Shown here one piece after another: positions 29,885-39,478 of a DNA stretch of 64,000 nucleotides; position 1 is the stretch's first letter; each line of letters starts with the position of its first letter. Made by a program: the position numbers and the translations under genes. The DNA lies in assembly GCF_009833125.1 (NCBI RefSeq), contig NZ_QRCC01000001.1, positions 344,020 to 408,019 on the forward strand. Reading direction: 5' to 3'. Origin of the DNA: Nitrosomonas sp. HPC101 (GTDB lineage: Bacteria; Pseudomonadota; Gammaproteobacteria; Burkholderiales; Nitrosomonadaceae). Under the pieces are notes generated by a model. The model was not told where the DNA came from. It ran no database searches and was given only the letters and a program-made list of their open reading frames with translations.

Positions 29885-32527
29885 TTACGACACCGTTCGC
29901 CGGTCGGGATTCCCCAGTAGGGATGGCAGAATAACAAGCGTACAGATCAGGGTGAATGCCAGCCCGACAGTAAGTAATGTCCCCATACTCGCTGTTCCTT
30001 TATGTGGTGAAAACATGAGGCTGGAAAAATCAACTAGCGCAGTCAGTGCACTGTAAAAAATAGCACGCGCCGTACTGGTATGGATCAAAACTTCGCTTGC
30101 AGTCTGGTTATCCATGCTGCGATGTACCATGTGCAAACTGCTATCAATTCCCAGGCCCAGCAAAAGGGGCAGTGCAATAATATTGGCGAAGTTGAATGGC
30201 GTATCCAGCAAGACAGTGAAAACACCAGTAAATATGCTGGACAGCAACAACGGGATCAGTACCAGCACAGTATATTTGATACTGCGCAGCATGAGCAGCA
30301 GTGCAATCACCACCCCTACCAAAGTCAGTGAAAATGCCTGAATAAATGCATCGATTACCGCATCACCCGCCTCCAGACTGATGACAGGTATCCCGGTTGC
30401 ATGAGGAGCCACTTGTTGCACCGATCTGACAAAACGACGCAACGATTCATTATCACCAATATCATCAGACGGATACACTGCAACAAGATATTCCCCCGAG
30501 TGACTGTGCCAGCGATTGGCGAGCGATGTGGGCAGCTCCTGTTCACTGAAAGGAGCGGCTTCAATCAGGTTGTATAAACGTCGAAGTGCGACAGACAATG
30601 TGGATAACAGATTGTCTTCCAGCGTATGCAGTAATTTATACTGCTCGTCTGAATTCGCCTGATTCAGCTGGTAAAGCAACGATTCTACTGAATTTCCAAG
30701 CGCAAACGCAGAAGCTGCAGCAGGGGAATCCGGATAATCCGTCGTCAAGCGTTCCAGCGCGGCATGCAAAGAAGCAAGTATCTGCCGTTGTTGCGATACC
30801 GTTTTCTTATCCGCAGAGGATGCTGTCATTGCCAATTCTGGACCAATGATAAGTGACATTTCCTCAATTACAGCCAGCTTTTCTTCCTGTTCCGATGGTA
30901 CAAAATCCTTGATAGAGACCACCTTGTTCACCTCCGGAAGTTTACCCAAATCTTCCTTTAGCTGATTAATTTCATCGCGATCTTCAGTCAAAACAACCGC
31001 ATACCATGGCGAGTGATCAGGTGATGCCAGTAACTCCCGAAAAGTCTGAACAGCCTCCCCCTTCGGATCCTGCATATTGAGCAGGTTGTAGTCAAACCTG
31101 ATTTGTGGCCACAGCACCGCCGCCAGCAGCAACATTAAACAAACAGAAATATGCGTCAGTTTTCGCCATCTCAGCGAAATCTCAAGCACTTTGCCCAACA
31201 TTTGCCTGCCATTGGATTTAACAGCTGTTTGGTCTGACAAATAGCGCAGTAACGCCGATCCGATAATAAAGGTAACGATCAGACTAATCAGCATACCTGT
31301 GCCCGAGATAATTCCAAGCTCGGCCACTCCGCTATAGCTGGTAGGTATAAATGCATAAAAACCAATGGCATTTGCAATCGTGCAGGCAGTCAGGGCAACC
31401 CCGGCTTCGCCACCTGCCCGATATACTGCAATCTTTGTGAGCAAACCATTTTCTTGCATTTCCCGGTAACGAAGCAAAAAATGAATGGCAAAATCCGCAC
31501 CCAAGCCGATATACAACACCGCAAAAGCGATGGAAATCACATTCAGCTGGCCAATGGCAACCGTTGCAAAAGCAGCGGTAAGCACCAAACCCGCTACCAG
31601 ACAAATCAGTACAGCCAGGGTCATGCCAACCGTATACATGGCCGAATACAACACTGCGCCCACCATGATGAATGTAACCACTCCGGCAATTTCCATCCCA
31701 TCCAATGAGCTCTTGAGCTCATCATCAGCCAGCGCCATATCCCCGGTAATACGCAATTGAATCGGCCCATCGTCGGTCAAACCTACCGCTTCTGCAGCCG
31801 CACGTACCGCCATAATAGGCTGCTTGCTCGGCAGCAGTGCTGAATAATCCGGGATGGGTTTAACAACAATTATTTCCTGATAACCAGCCTGCAACGGTTC
31901 ACCACGAAATAATGTCTGCCATGACAAGGGGCGCGATCTGCCGGCAAGTTGCGCATTGATCGTCTCGCTCACCCCCTGAAAAACCGGTCCCAGCTCCAGA
32001 TGCTGACCTTTGTTTAACTCATCGGTCGCTTGCGTCAACAGCGTGATAAATGCATGCAGTGTGGGATTCCGGGTAATTTGCGCAATCAGCGGCTGAGCTT
32101 CAGCCAGATGATCCGTGATACGTTCCAGCTGTGGAATATCTTCATACAGCAATCCATTCCGCCCAAAAAAATCCTCCACGGCAGGTGCATAAACATCGGA
32201 AAAATTTTTTTTATCTTTTTTCAGAAGAGCCACCAACCGGTTCGCTGTGGAATAAGCCTGTTCCGGAGTGGGTGCATTGAGTACCAGCAGCAGAATATCC
32301 GTATCCTGGGGAAAAGCTTTATCGTACTTTTCACTATTGATACGGAACGGTAAATGCTCGGAGAGCATATCCGTTGTATCCGTATTCATGCCAAGATTAC
32401 GTGCGGTATATACCGCACTAATTGCGACAAAAATAAATGAGATTAATAAAACCCAGGGCGCATGGCGATAACAGAAACTGGTACAAGAGGCAAAGATGTT
32501 ATAAGTTCTGCTATGTGAAGATTCCAT
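29885..32527 (-). CDS. hpnN: HpnN-type RND/MMPL transporter
   Basis: HpnN exports hopanoids to the outer membrane in hopanoid-making bacteria. The 880-residue protein has the RND-lipid-transporter layout: an N-terminal membrane helix, a large periplasmic loop (residues about 45-270), a six-helix block (EIAGVVTFIMVGAVLYSAMY, then GLGADFAIHFLLRYREMQ), a second loop, and a second block (GVVIALLLMLRSIKYTVLVL, then GLGIDSSLHMVHRSMD). The paired GLG-D motifs mark the proton-relay helices. No other hopanoid gene lies in the window, so the name rests on sequence layout. A generic MMPL transporter is the alternative. Confidence 0.8.
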   Translation of the reverse strand: MESSHSRTYNIFASCTSFCYRHAPWVLLISFIFVAISAVYTARNLGMNTDTTDMLSEHLPFRINSEKYDKAFPQDTDILLLVLNAPTPEQAYSTANRLVALLKKDKKNFSDVYAPAVEDFFGRNGLLYEDIPQLERITDHLAEAQPLIAQITRNPTLHAFITLLTQATDELNKGQHLELGPVFQGVSETINAQLAGRSRPLSWQTLFRGEPLQAGYQEIIVVKPIPDYSALLPSKQPIMAVRAAAEAVGLTDDGPIQLRITGDMALADDELKSSLDGMEIAGVVTFIMVGAVLYSAMYTVGMTLAVLICLVAGLVLTAAFATVAIGQLNVISIAFAVLYIGLGADFAIHFLLRYREMQENGLLTKIAVYRAGGEAGVALTACTIANAIGFYAFIPTSYSGVAELGIISGTGMLISLIVTFIIGSALLRYLSDQTAVKSNGRQMLGKVLEISLRWRKLTHISVCLMLLLAAVLWPQIRFDYNLLNMQDPKGEAVQTFRELLASPDHSPWYAVVLTEDRDEINQLKEDLGKLPEVNKVVSIKDFVPSEQEEKLAVIEEMSLIIGPELAMTASSADKKTVSQQRQILASLHAALERLTTDYPDSPAAASAFALGNSVESLLYQLNQANSDEQYKLLHTLEDNLLSTLSVALRRLYNLIEAAPFSEQELPTSLANRWHSHSGEYLVAVYPSDDIGDNESLRRFVRSVQQVAPHATGIPVISLEAGDAVIDAFIQAFSLTLVGVVIALLLMLRSIKYTVLVLIPLLLSSIFTGVFTVLLDTPFNFANIIALPLLLGLGIDSSLHMVHRSMDNQTASEVLIHTSTARAIFYSALTALVDFSSLMFSPHKGTASMGTLLTVGLAFTLICTLVILPSLLGNPDRRTVS

Positions 32528-32611
32528 TGTTTTCTGCCATTGCTCCAGATTAAGTGCTGCATTTCATAGTTTTAATACCGGACAGTCTTTTAGAACTGTT
32601 TTAACAAACAT

Positions 32612-33042
32612 TCAGACTGATCCAGTCTTTACGGAATTCGAAGTGTACTGACAAGATGAATAGCAAATATTGGTATCAAATGCACCTTGCGGTCCCCAGC
32701 TGCCAGTAAATTTCTTGCCAATCCAGCACACTTTTCCTGAAGTATTGAGACATCTCCTGCTAGCTCCTGCCAGACTCCATTCATATATCGAGGTCATGGA
32801 CTGCCGGGTAATTTGGTGCTGCCTTCGCACGACGATACAAAAATCGCCATTTTGTCATCCACACCGCAGGTTACCTCTACTTCGGTACTGAGTGAATTAA
32901 TAGACCCTCTATACTTTTGATGTGGCTGATGGTTCAGACGCGCTGCCTTTTACTCCGTGCATGCCAGACATAGCATAAGTCAGATTGACTGCCAGCATAC
33001 CGGTAGCGTGGAACAAAGCCTCACAACAGAGCTATCTATCAT
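32612..33042 (-). pseudogene. Probable decayed small secreted Cys-rich protein gene
   Basis: A strong ribosome site GGGGAGGA stands eight bases before an ATG at 33042 (MIDSSVVRLC). The protein-like sequence then moves through three frames: a signal-like AVNLTYAMSGMHG, then EVEVTCGVDDKMAIFVSSCE, and finally KVCWIGKKFTGSWGPQG. Stops occur where frames change. I read this as a frameshifted gene, but do not recognise the family. The rest of 32528-33236 shows nothing else. Confidence 0.35.
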
Positions 33043-33236
33043 TCTGCTTCTCCTCCCCGGACAAAAGTCAACCAATTGTTCTCTTTTTAAGATTGAGAAG
33101 ATAGGCAATGAATTGCTGATGTATCAAGCCAGAGAAATAGTACAAGCTCTCATACCATTCCTCCGCTTGACGTTGACAAATTGAGCTTTTAACCTGAATA
33201 CAGATCTACTACGGACAGGTATAAATCTCCAGGATT

Positions 33237-35159
33237 TTACTTACCACTCAAAACATTCTGCAGCAGCAACTCATTCAATCGTTTGACGAAACTAGCTGGA
33301 TCTTCCAGCTGTCCCCCTTCAGCCAGCAATGCCTGATCAAACAGAATATGACTCCAGTCGGCAAATTTTGCTTCTTCATATTTCAGTCGCTGGATCATAG
33401 GATGATGCGGATTGATTTCTAAAAACGGTTTACTATCTGGCACTTTCTGTCCAGCTGATTTCAGCAGTCGTCCCAGATTGCCACTCATATCGTGTGTATC
33501 CGCCACCAGGCAAGCAGGCGATTCAGTCAGACGATAGGTAATGCGCACGTCCCTAACCAGTTCACCCAGTACTTCCTTCATTTTCGTTGTCAATTCCTGA
33601 AAATCCCCCGCCTCCTTTTCATGCTCTTTCTTTTCCAGTTCATCTTCCAGCTTGCCCAGATCAAGATTACCCTTGGCAATAGATTGTAGGGGTTTACCTG
33701 CGTATTCATTTAAATTAGCTGTCAGCCATTCATCAATACGATCATGCAGCAGCAGTACCTCGATCCCTTTTTTTCGGAATATTTCCAGATGCGGGCTACT
33801 CTGAGCAGCCTTCAGACCGTCTGCGGTGATGTAGTAGATTTTTTCCTGTTCCGGTTTCATCCGGGCGATGTAGTCATCCAATGAGACCGTCTGCTCATCC
33901 CGTTCATCATGCGTCGAAGTAAATCTCAGTAACTTGGCGATACGCTCACGATTGCTGTAATCTTCCGCAACCCCTTCCTTCAGTACCTGGCCGAATTCGC
34001 GCCAGAAGGTTCTGAATTTTTCCTGATCTTCACTCTTATCACTTGTTGCAAGATCTTCGATCAACCCCAGTACTTTCTTCACCGAACCGGCACGAATACC
34101 GTCAATATCTTTTGATTCCTGCAGAATTTCACGGGAAACATTCAGAGGTAGATCATTTGAATCGATAATACCGCGGACAAAACGCAAATAGCCTGGCAGG
34201 AGTTTCTCTGCATCATCCATGATGAATACCCGCCTGATGTAAAGCTTGAGACCATGGCGATGGTCCCGATCGAACAAATCAAACGGAGCGTGTGCCGGGA
34301 TATACAGCAGCTGGATATATTCCTGCTTACCTTCAACTTTGGCATGTATATGCGCAAGTGGCGGTTCAAAATCATGGGCAACATGCTTATAGAATTCATC
34401 GTACTGTTCTTGCGTAATCTCGTTTTTCGGACGTGCCCAGATCGCACTAGCCTGATTTACAGTTTCTTTTTCTTCACTTGTTTTATATGCCTTACTCTCG
34501 TCATCCCATACCTCTTTCTGCATGACGATGGGAAGTGTAATGTGATCAGAATACTTGCGGATGATGGAATGCAGCCGAGAGCTGTTCAACAGATCATCCT
34601 CACCCTCACGCAAATACAAAACGATCTCTGTTCCCCGTTCTTTTTTTTCCACGGTTTCCAGTGTGTATTCACCTTCGCCACTGGATTCCCAGCGCACACC
34701 ATGTTCAGCAGTCAGACCCGCGCGACGTGTGGTCAGCGTTACCTTGTCTGCCACAATAAACGCCGAGTAAAAACCCACACCAAACTGCCCGATCAGGTTT
34801 GCATCCCTGGCCTGATCTCCTGTCAGGGAATTGATAAATTCTCGCGTACCGGATTTGGCAATGGTACCAATGTTATCAATTACTTCCTGCCTGGACATAC
34901 CGATACCGTTATCGACAATAGTGATCGTACGTGCTTCTTTATCGTAGGCAATACGGATTTCAAGATTCGAATCGGATTCATATAATGCCGCATCGGATAA
35001 TCCTTCAAATCTCAGTTTGTCTGCCGCATCCGAAGCATTCGAAATTAACTCTCGTAAAAAAATTTCCTTGTTACTGTAAAGAGAATGAATCATCAGCTTC
35101 AAAAGCTGTTTTGCTTCAGCCTGAAAATTCAAATGCTCGACGTTTTCCGTGGTTTGCAT
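33237..35159 (-). CDS. htpG: HtpG (bacterial Hsp90) chaperone
   Basis: HtpG is the ATP-dependent Hsp90 chaperone that helps fold or remodel proteins under heat and other stress. The 640-residue protein has the GHKL ATPase ([35 protein letters not shown]), the middle domain ([31 protein letters not shown]) and a C-terminal dimerisation domain. Length is close to the usual 620-640. The ATG is preceded by AAGGAGGAAAG, and a good promoter lies at 35187-35214. Confidence 0.98.
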   Translation of the reverse strand: MQTTENVEHLNFQAEAKQLLKLMIHSLYSNKEIFLRELISNASDAADKLRFEGLSDAALYESDSNLEIRIAYDKEARTITIVDNGIGMSRQEVIDNIGTIAKSGTREFINSLTGDQARDANLIGQFGVGFYSAFIVADKVTLTTRRAGLTAEHGVRWESSGEGEYTLETVEKKERGTEIVLYLREGEDDLLNSSRLHSIIRKYSDHITLPIVMQKEVWDDESKAYKTSEEKETVNQASAIWARPKNEITQEQYDEFYKHVAHDFEPPLAHIHAKVEGKQEYIQLLYIPAHAPFDLFDRDHRHGLKLYIRRVFIMDDAEKLLPGYLRFVRGIIDSNDLPLNVSREILQESKDIDGIRAGSVKKVLGLIEDLATSDKSEDQEKFRTFWREFGQVLKEGVAEDYSNRERIAKLLRFTSTHDERDEQTVSLDDYIARMKPEQEKIYYITADGLKAAQSSPHLEIFRKKGIEVLLLHDRIDEWLTANLNEYAGKPLQSIAKGNLDLGKLEDELEKKEHEKEAGDFQELTTKMKEVLGELVRDVRITYRLTESPACLVADTHDMSGNLGRLLKSAGQKVPDSKPFLEINPHHPMIQRLKYEEAKFADWSHILFDQALLAEGGQLEDPASFVKRLNELLLQNVLSGK

Positions 35160-35186
35160 ACTTTCCTCCTTAAAAAATGCGCTAAC

Positions 35187-35214
35187 ATTGTAGGGTCAGG
35201 TTTCCTGATTTCAA
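35187..35214 (-). promoter_or_regulatory. Sigma-70-like promoter of htpG
   Basis: On the minus strand TTGAAA (35214-35209) and TACAAT (35192-35187) are separated by 16 bases. The spacer holds a small palindrome TCAGG-AAA-CCTGA. It precedes the AAGGAGG ribosome site and ATG. Confidence 0.6.
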
Positions 35215-35256
35215 GTTACTTCAATCCCGAATCTTAATTTTTATTCGTTCGATCGT

Positions 35257-36357
35257 ATGAAATTTTTATCTTTTATCTTTTCAATATCGCTGTGCGCAAT
35301 CACCTCCCAGATCAATGCCCAGAAACTCGATCTGACTCTTGATAAGATCGAGCTGCCACCGGGATTTTCAATCAACGTCTGGGCGCATGTGCCGGATGCG
35401 CACGCCATGACACTGGGTGATAAAGGGACGGTATTTGTTGGCTCCAAAACAGCCGGCAGCGTTTATGCCATCACGGAAAATGATGGAGAACGTCAAGTCC
35501 GCACTATTGCCAGCAAGCTCAAAATGCCTACTGGAGTAGCATTTCATAACGGTGCTTTATATGTATCCTCGGTTAACAAGATCCTGCGTTTCGATAGCAT
35601 CGAAAATACACTTGATCACCCTGCGCCACCGCGCATTATAACGGCTGATTACCCCAAAGAAACATATCATGGCTGGAGATACATTGCGTTCGGCCCGGAC
35701 GACTGGTTATACATTTCAGTTGGTTCACCCTGCAATATTTGCGAAAACAATCTGGATCGTTTCGCTCTTATTTCACGTATAAAACCAGATGGCACAAATT
35801 ATGAAGTATTCGCGAGAGGTGTTCGTAATACAGAAGGATTCGACTGGCATCCTGCCACCAAAGAATTATGGTTCACCGATATCAGCCGTGAATGGATGGG
35901 AGATAACCTGCCGCCAGATGAGTTGAATCATGCATCTAAAAAAGGCATGCATTTCGGCTTTCCTTACTGTCATGGACAAGAAGTCGCCGATCCCAAACTT
36001 GGAGCTAAACATGACTGTAACAAGTTTATCCCGCCCGTTGTCGAGCTCGATCCTCACGTCACGCCAAAAGGAATGCGATTTTATACCGGCAGCATGTTCC
36101 CCAGCGAATACCGTGGCAATATCTTTATTGCGGAACATGGTTCACGGAACCGTAGCACAAAAACAGGCTACCGTATTGAACGGATACAGTTAGAGGCAAA
36201 TAAAATGATGAAAAAAGAAATATTTGCAGAAGGCTGGCTACAGGATAACGAAGCCTGGGGCAGGCCGGTCGATATACTCATAACAATGGATGGGGCTATG
36301 TTGGTTTCGGATGATATGGCAGGTGTGATTTATCGCATCAGCTACAATCAACCGTAA
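35257..36357 (+). CDS. PQQ-dependent sugar dehydrogenase-like, secreted
   Basis: The 366-residue protein has a signal peptide (residues 1-22, cleavage after NAQ or INA) and a six-bladed propeller of the soluble glucose/aldose dehydrogenase family. Landmarks are PPGFSINVWAHVPDAHAMTL, GWRYIAFGPDDWLYISVG, RNTEGFDWHPATKELWFTDI and EHGSRNRSTKTGYR, and it ends ILITMDGAMLVSDD. A Cys pair (SPCNICENN) may form a disulfide. Members oxidise aldoses or similar alcohols with PQQ and calcium; the substrate is unknown. It is divergent from htpG and convergent with nuoN. A second paralogue lies at 59739. Confidence 0.8.
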   Translation: MKFLSFIFSISLCAITSQINAQKLDLTLDKIELPPGFSINVWAHVPDAHAMTLGDKGTVFVGSKTAGSVYAITENDGERQVRTIASKLKMPTGVAFHNGALYVSSVNKILRFDSIENTLDHPAPPRIITADYPKETYHGWRYIAFGPDDWLYISVGSPCNICENNLDRFALISRIKPDGTNYEVFARGVRNTEGFDWHPATKELWFTDISREWMGDNLPPDELNHASKKGMHFGFPYCHGQEVADPKLGAKHDCNKFIPPVVELDPHVTPKGMRFYTGSMFPSEYRGNIFIAEHGSRNRSTKTGYRIERIQLEANKMMKKEIFAEGWLQDNEAWGRPVDILITMDGAMLVSDDMAGVIYRISYNQP

Positions 36358-36399
36358 AGAACCACTCCTGCCAGCCAAATGATGATTGATTTGATTTTG

Positions 36400-37845
36400 T
36401 CACATGGAATGCTGAATGGCGGTCAGACTCAGACCCATAAGTGCCTGCGGAAATATACCTAAAAGTATTATAGCCAGTCCATTTGTACTGATCAGTATCT
36501 GGACATCCGGCTTGAACAAAATCGGCTGGGTGTCCACTGGCGCATCAAAGTACATAAACTTGATAATACGCAAATAGTAAAAAGCGCCAATCAATGCCAG
36601 CACAACCGCAACAACTACTAGCCATACATATCCTGCTTCCAAGACAGCTTGGAATACAGCCAGTTTTGCATAAAATCCGATCATGGGAGGAACGCCAGCC
36701 ATGGAAAACATTATCAGCAGCATCATGAATGCAAGCCAGGGGCTGCGCTGATTAAGCCCTTTAAAATCAGTGATTCTGTCTGCCTCAAATCCTTCCCGGG
36801 AGAGCAACATAATAATCCCGAATGCGCCCAACGTCATTAATACGTAAGCAATCACATAGAACATGGCAGAGCTGTAACCGTTTTCGCCTACTGCAATAAA
36901 ACCAAGTAAAATAAAACCAACGTGCGAAATAGTCGAATAAGCCAGCATTCGTTTAATATTCAGCTGAACTATCGCCACAAAGTTTCCGACTGTCATTGAA
37001 GCCACTGACAGCAAGATTAACATTCCCTGCCAATCGACAGCCAACTCTCCCAAACCTTCCACCAGCAATCTCATTACGAAACCAAAGGCCGCCAATTTCG
37101 GCGCTGATCCAATAAATAGTGTTATCGCTGTAGGCGCTCCTTCATAAACATCTGGAACCCACATGTGGAACGGCACTGCACTGAGCTTAAAACTGATGCC
37201 AGCAACAACGAAAACCAGACCAATGATAAAAATGTCATAATTTCCTGTGTCTTGCTGAATACTTTTCGTTAATTCCGGAATATGCAATGTTCCAGTAGCA
37301 CCATACAGCATTGACATGCCATAAAGTAAAAATCCGGAGGCCAGCGCACCTAGCACAAAAAACTTGATGGCAGCCTCAGTAGCAACAGCCGATTCACGTT
37401 GTAATGCCACCATGGCATACAGCGACAGGGATAACAGCTCAATTCCCAAGTAAAGTGTAATAAGATGGCTTGCTGAAACCATGACCATCATACCCAGTGT
37501 GGCAAACAATGCGAGACTAAAAAATTCGCCTTTCAACAACCCTCGGAGGCTGATATATTCACGAGAATAAATCAGCACAGCTGCAACAGTGGGATAAATC
37601 ATCAGCTTCAACGTATCTGACATTGCATCACCGACAAACATACCCGAGAAAGTATAACGTACCTCTGTGCTATATATAGCACATGTAATAAATGCACATC
37701 CAGCCAGCGCAAATAGTGACAAATAAAATGATAGAAGCCGATTTTTTTCTCCTGCACACAAATCAGCGAGCATGACTACACAAATCATGAACAGCAAAAA
37801 AATCTCAGGATAGGCCGGGGTAAAGTCAGGTAACAGAAAATCCAT
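36400..37845 (-). CDS. nuoN: NADH:quinone oxidoreductase subunit N
   Basis: NuoN is an antiporter-like, proton-pumping membrane subunit of respiratory complex I. The 481-residue protein has about 14 membrane segments, with the family's conserved core (YLGIELLSLSLYAMVALQRE, KLSAVPFHMWVPDVYEGAPT, KRMLAYSTISHVGFILLG) containing the Glu and Lys thought to carry protons. It is the last of the fourteen nuo genes, 62 bases after nuoM. An alternative job in Na+ transport is not suggested by the sequence. Confidence 0.97.
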   Translation of the reverse strand: MDFLLPDFTPAYPEIFLLFMICVVMLADLCAGEKNRLLSFYLSLFALAGCAFITCAIYSTEVRYTFSGMFVGDAMSDTLKLMIYPTVAAVLIYSREYISLRGLLKGEFFSLALFATLGMMVMVSASHLITLYLGIELLSLSLYAMVALQRESAVATEAAIKFFVLGALASGFLLYGMSMLYGATGTLHIPELTKSIQQDTGNYDIFIIGLVFVVAGISFKLSAVPFHMWVPDVYEGAPTAITLFIGSAPKLAAFGFVMRLLVEGLGELAVDWQGMLILLSVASMTVGNFVAIVQLNIKRMLAYSTISHVGFILLGFIAVGENGYSSAMFYVIAYVLMTLGAFGIIMLLSREGFEADRITDFKGLNQRSPWLAFMMLLIMFSMAGVPPMIGFYAKLAVFQAVLEAGYVWLVVVAVVLALIGAFYYLRIIKFMYFDAPVDTQPILFKPDVQILISTNGLAIILLGIFPQALMGLSLTAIQHSM

Positions 37846-37907
37846 GAAAAATCCTTAATTTCCAGTCAGGAAAGTATCTTTATCATCCAAAAATTTAGCT
37901 CAATATT

Positions 37908-39389
37908 TCAAAGCTTTGTACGCGCAACATGCTCCAGCAGATTATCAACAGTAACATGCATAACCTCGGTCAATGGCAACGGATAAATACCTAATGCCAG
38001 AACTGCTATCGCCAGGATAGCTAAAACCAGAAATTCACGCGCGGAAATATCCTTCATTCCTTCAACATTAGGATTTGCCACGGCACCAAACACAACTCTT
38101 TTATACAACCAAAGGCTATACGACGCACCCAAAATCAATGTCAGCGCGGCAAAAAATGCATACCAGAAATTTACTTCCATCGCACCCATGATCACCATAA
38201 ATTCACCTACGAAACCACTGGTGCCAGGAAGTCCGGAATTAGCCATTGCAAACAACATAAAAAGAGCAGCAAAAACCGGCATTTTATTAACTACCCCACC
38301 GTAGTTTGCAATCATCCGGGTATGCAAACGGTCATACAAGACACCGACACATAGAAACAAAGCACCAGAGATAAATCCATGCGAAATCATCTGTATCACA
38401 GCCCCTTCCATTCCAATAGGATTGAACAGAAAGAAACCCAGGGTGACAAATCCCATATGAGAAACCGAAGAATAAGCAATCAGTTTTTTCATATCGGGCT
38501 GCATTAACGCAACAATGCCAATATATACAATGGCAATAAGCGATAAAGTAATCAATATCCCCGCCAATTCATGACTTGCATCTGGTGTAATCGGCAAAGA
38601 AAATCTGAGAAAACCGTATCCGCCCAGTTTAAGCAGAATGGCTGCCAACACCACTGAACCACCTGTAGGTGCTTCGACGTGCGCATCAGGTAGCCAAGTA
38701 TGTACTGGCCACATTGGCACCTTAACCGCAAAGGCAGCCATGAATCCTATAAAAATAAGGATTTGCTCAGTCATCGGTATCCGGAGATGGTGATAATCAA
38801 GGATCGAAAAGCTGCCGCCAGAAGCATGATATAAATAAATCAGCGCCACCAGCATCAACAAAGACCCTAGAAACGTATAAAGAAAAAACTTTAGAGCCGC
38901 ATAAATCCGGTTGGGCCCTCCCCAGACGCCAATAATGATAAACATTGGAACCAGTGATGCTTCCCAGAAGGAATAAAACAGTATGGCATCCAATGACGCG
39001 AACACCCCATTGAGGACACCTGACATGATCAAGAAAGCTCCCATATATTGGGAAACTCGTTCACGGATCACTTCCCATCCAGCAATCACAACTAACGGGG
39101 TTGTAAAACTATTCAGCAAAATCAGGGGCATTGATATGCCATCAACTCCTAAATAATAATAGACGTTGAGGCGTTCAAACCATACATTCCGTTCGACAAA
39201 CTGCATCGAACCCAAGGATGTATCAAATCCGCTATAAAGTGGAAGTGCTACGAGGAAACCGGCCACAGATCCAGCCAGAGCAACCCAGCGTACCACCTGA
39301 ATATTCCGGTCGTTCATTAAAAATACGACTAAACCGGAAATAATCGGTAACCAGATAATTAGACTTAACAGCGGAAATCCAAATAACAT
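37908..39389 (-). CDS. nuoM: NADH:quinone oxidoreductase subunit M
   Basis: NuoM is the second antiporter-like proton channel of complex I. The 493-residue protein has 13-14 predicted membrane segments, and conserved motifs FYSFWEASLVPMFIIIGVWG (the key Glu), AFAVKVPMWPVHTWLPDAHV (key Lys) and KKLIAYSSVSHMGFVTLGFF. It sits 89 bases downstream of nuoL. Confidence 0.97.
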   Translation of the reverse strand: MLFGFPLLSLIIWLPIISGLVVFLMNDRNIQVVRWVALAGSVAGFLVALPLYSGFDTSLGSMQFVERNVWFERLNVYYYLGVDGISMPLILLNSFTTPLVVIAGWEVIRERVSQYMGAFLIMSGVLNGVFASLDAILFYSFWEASLVPMFIIIGVWGGPNRIYAALKFFLYTFLGSLLMLVALIYLYHASGGSFSILDYHHLRIPMTEQILIFIGFMAAFAVKVPMWPVHTWLPDAHVEAPTGGSVVLAAILLKLGGYGFLRFSLPITPDASHELAGILITLSLIAIVYIGIVALMQPDMKKLIAYSSVSHMGFVTLGFFLFNPIGMEGAVIQMISHGFISGALFLCVGVLYDRLHTRMIANYGGVVNKMPVFAALFMLFAMANSGLPGTSGFVGEFMVIMGAMEVNFWYAFFAALTLILGASYSLWLYKRVVFGAVANPNVEGMKDISAREFLVLAILAIAVLALGIYPLPLTEVMHVTVDNLLEHVARTKL

Positions 39390-39478
39390 GTTTTTTTCGT
39401 CTTAAATCGCATTTCAATGCGTATTAGTTATCCCAGAGAACAGAACAAATGATTAATCCGTTTTCAATTCCCTGAAGC

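Noticed and set aside
34254..34985. 243-residue open frame antisense to htpG
   Set aside because: It is fully inside htpG on the opposite strand, with Cys/Phe-rich low-quality sequence; a reading-frame shadow.
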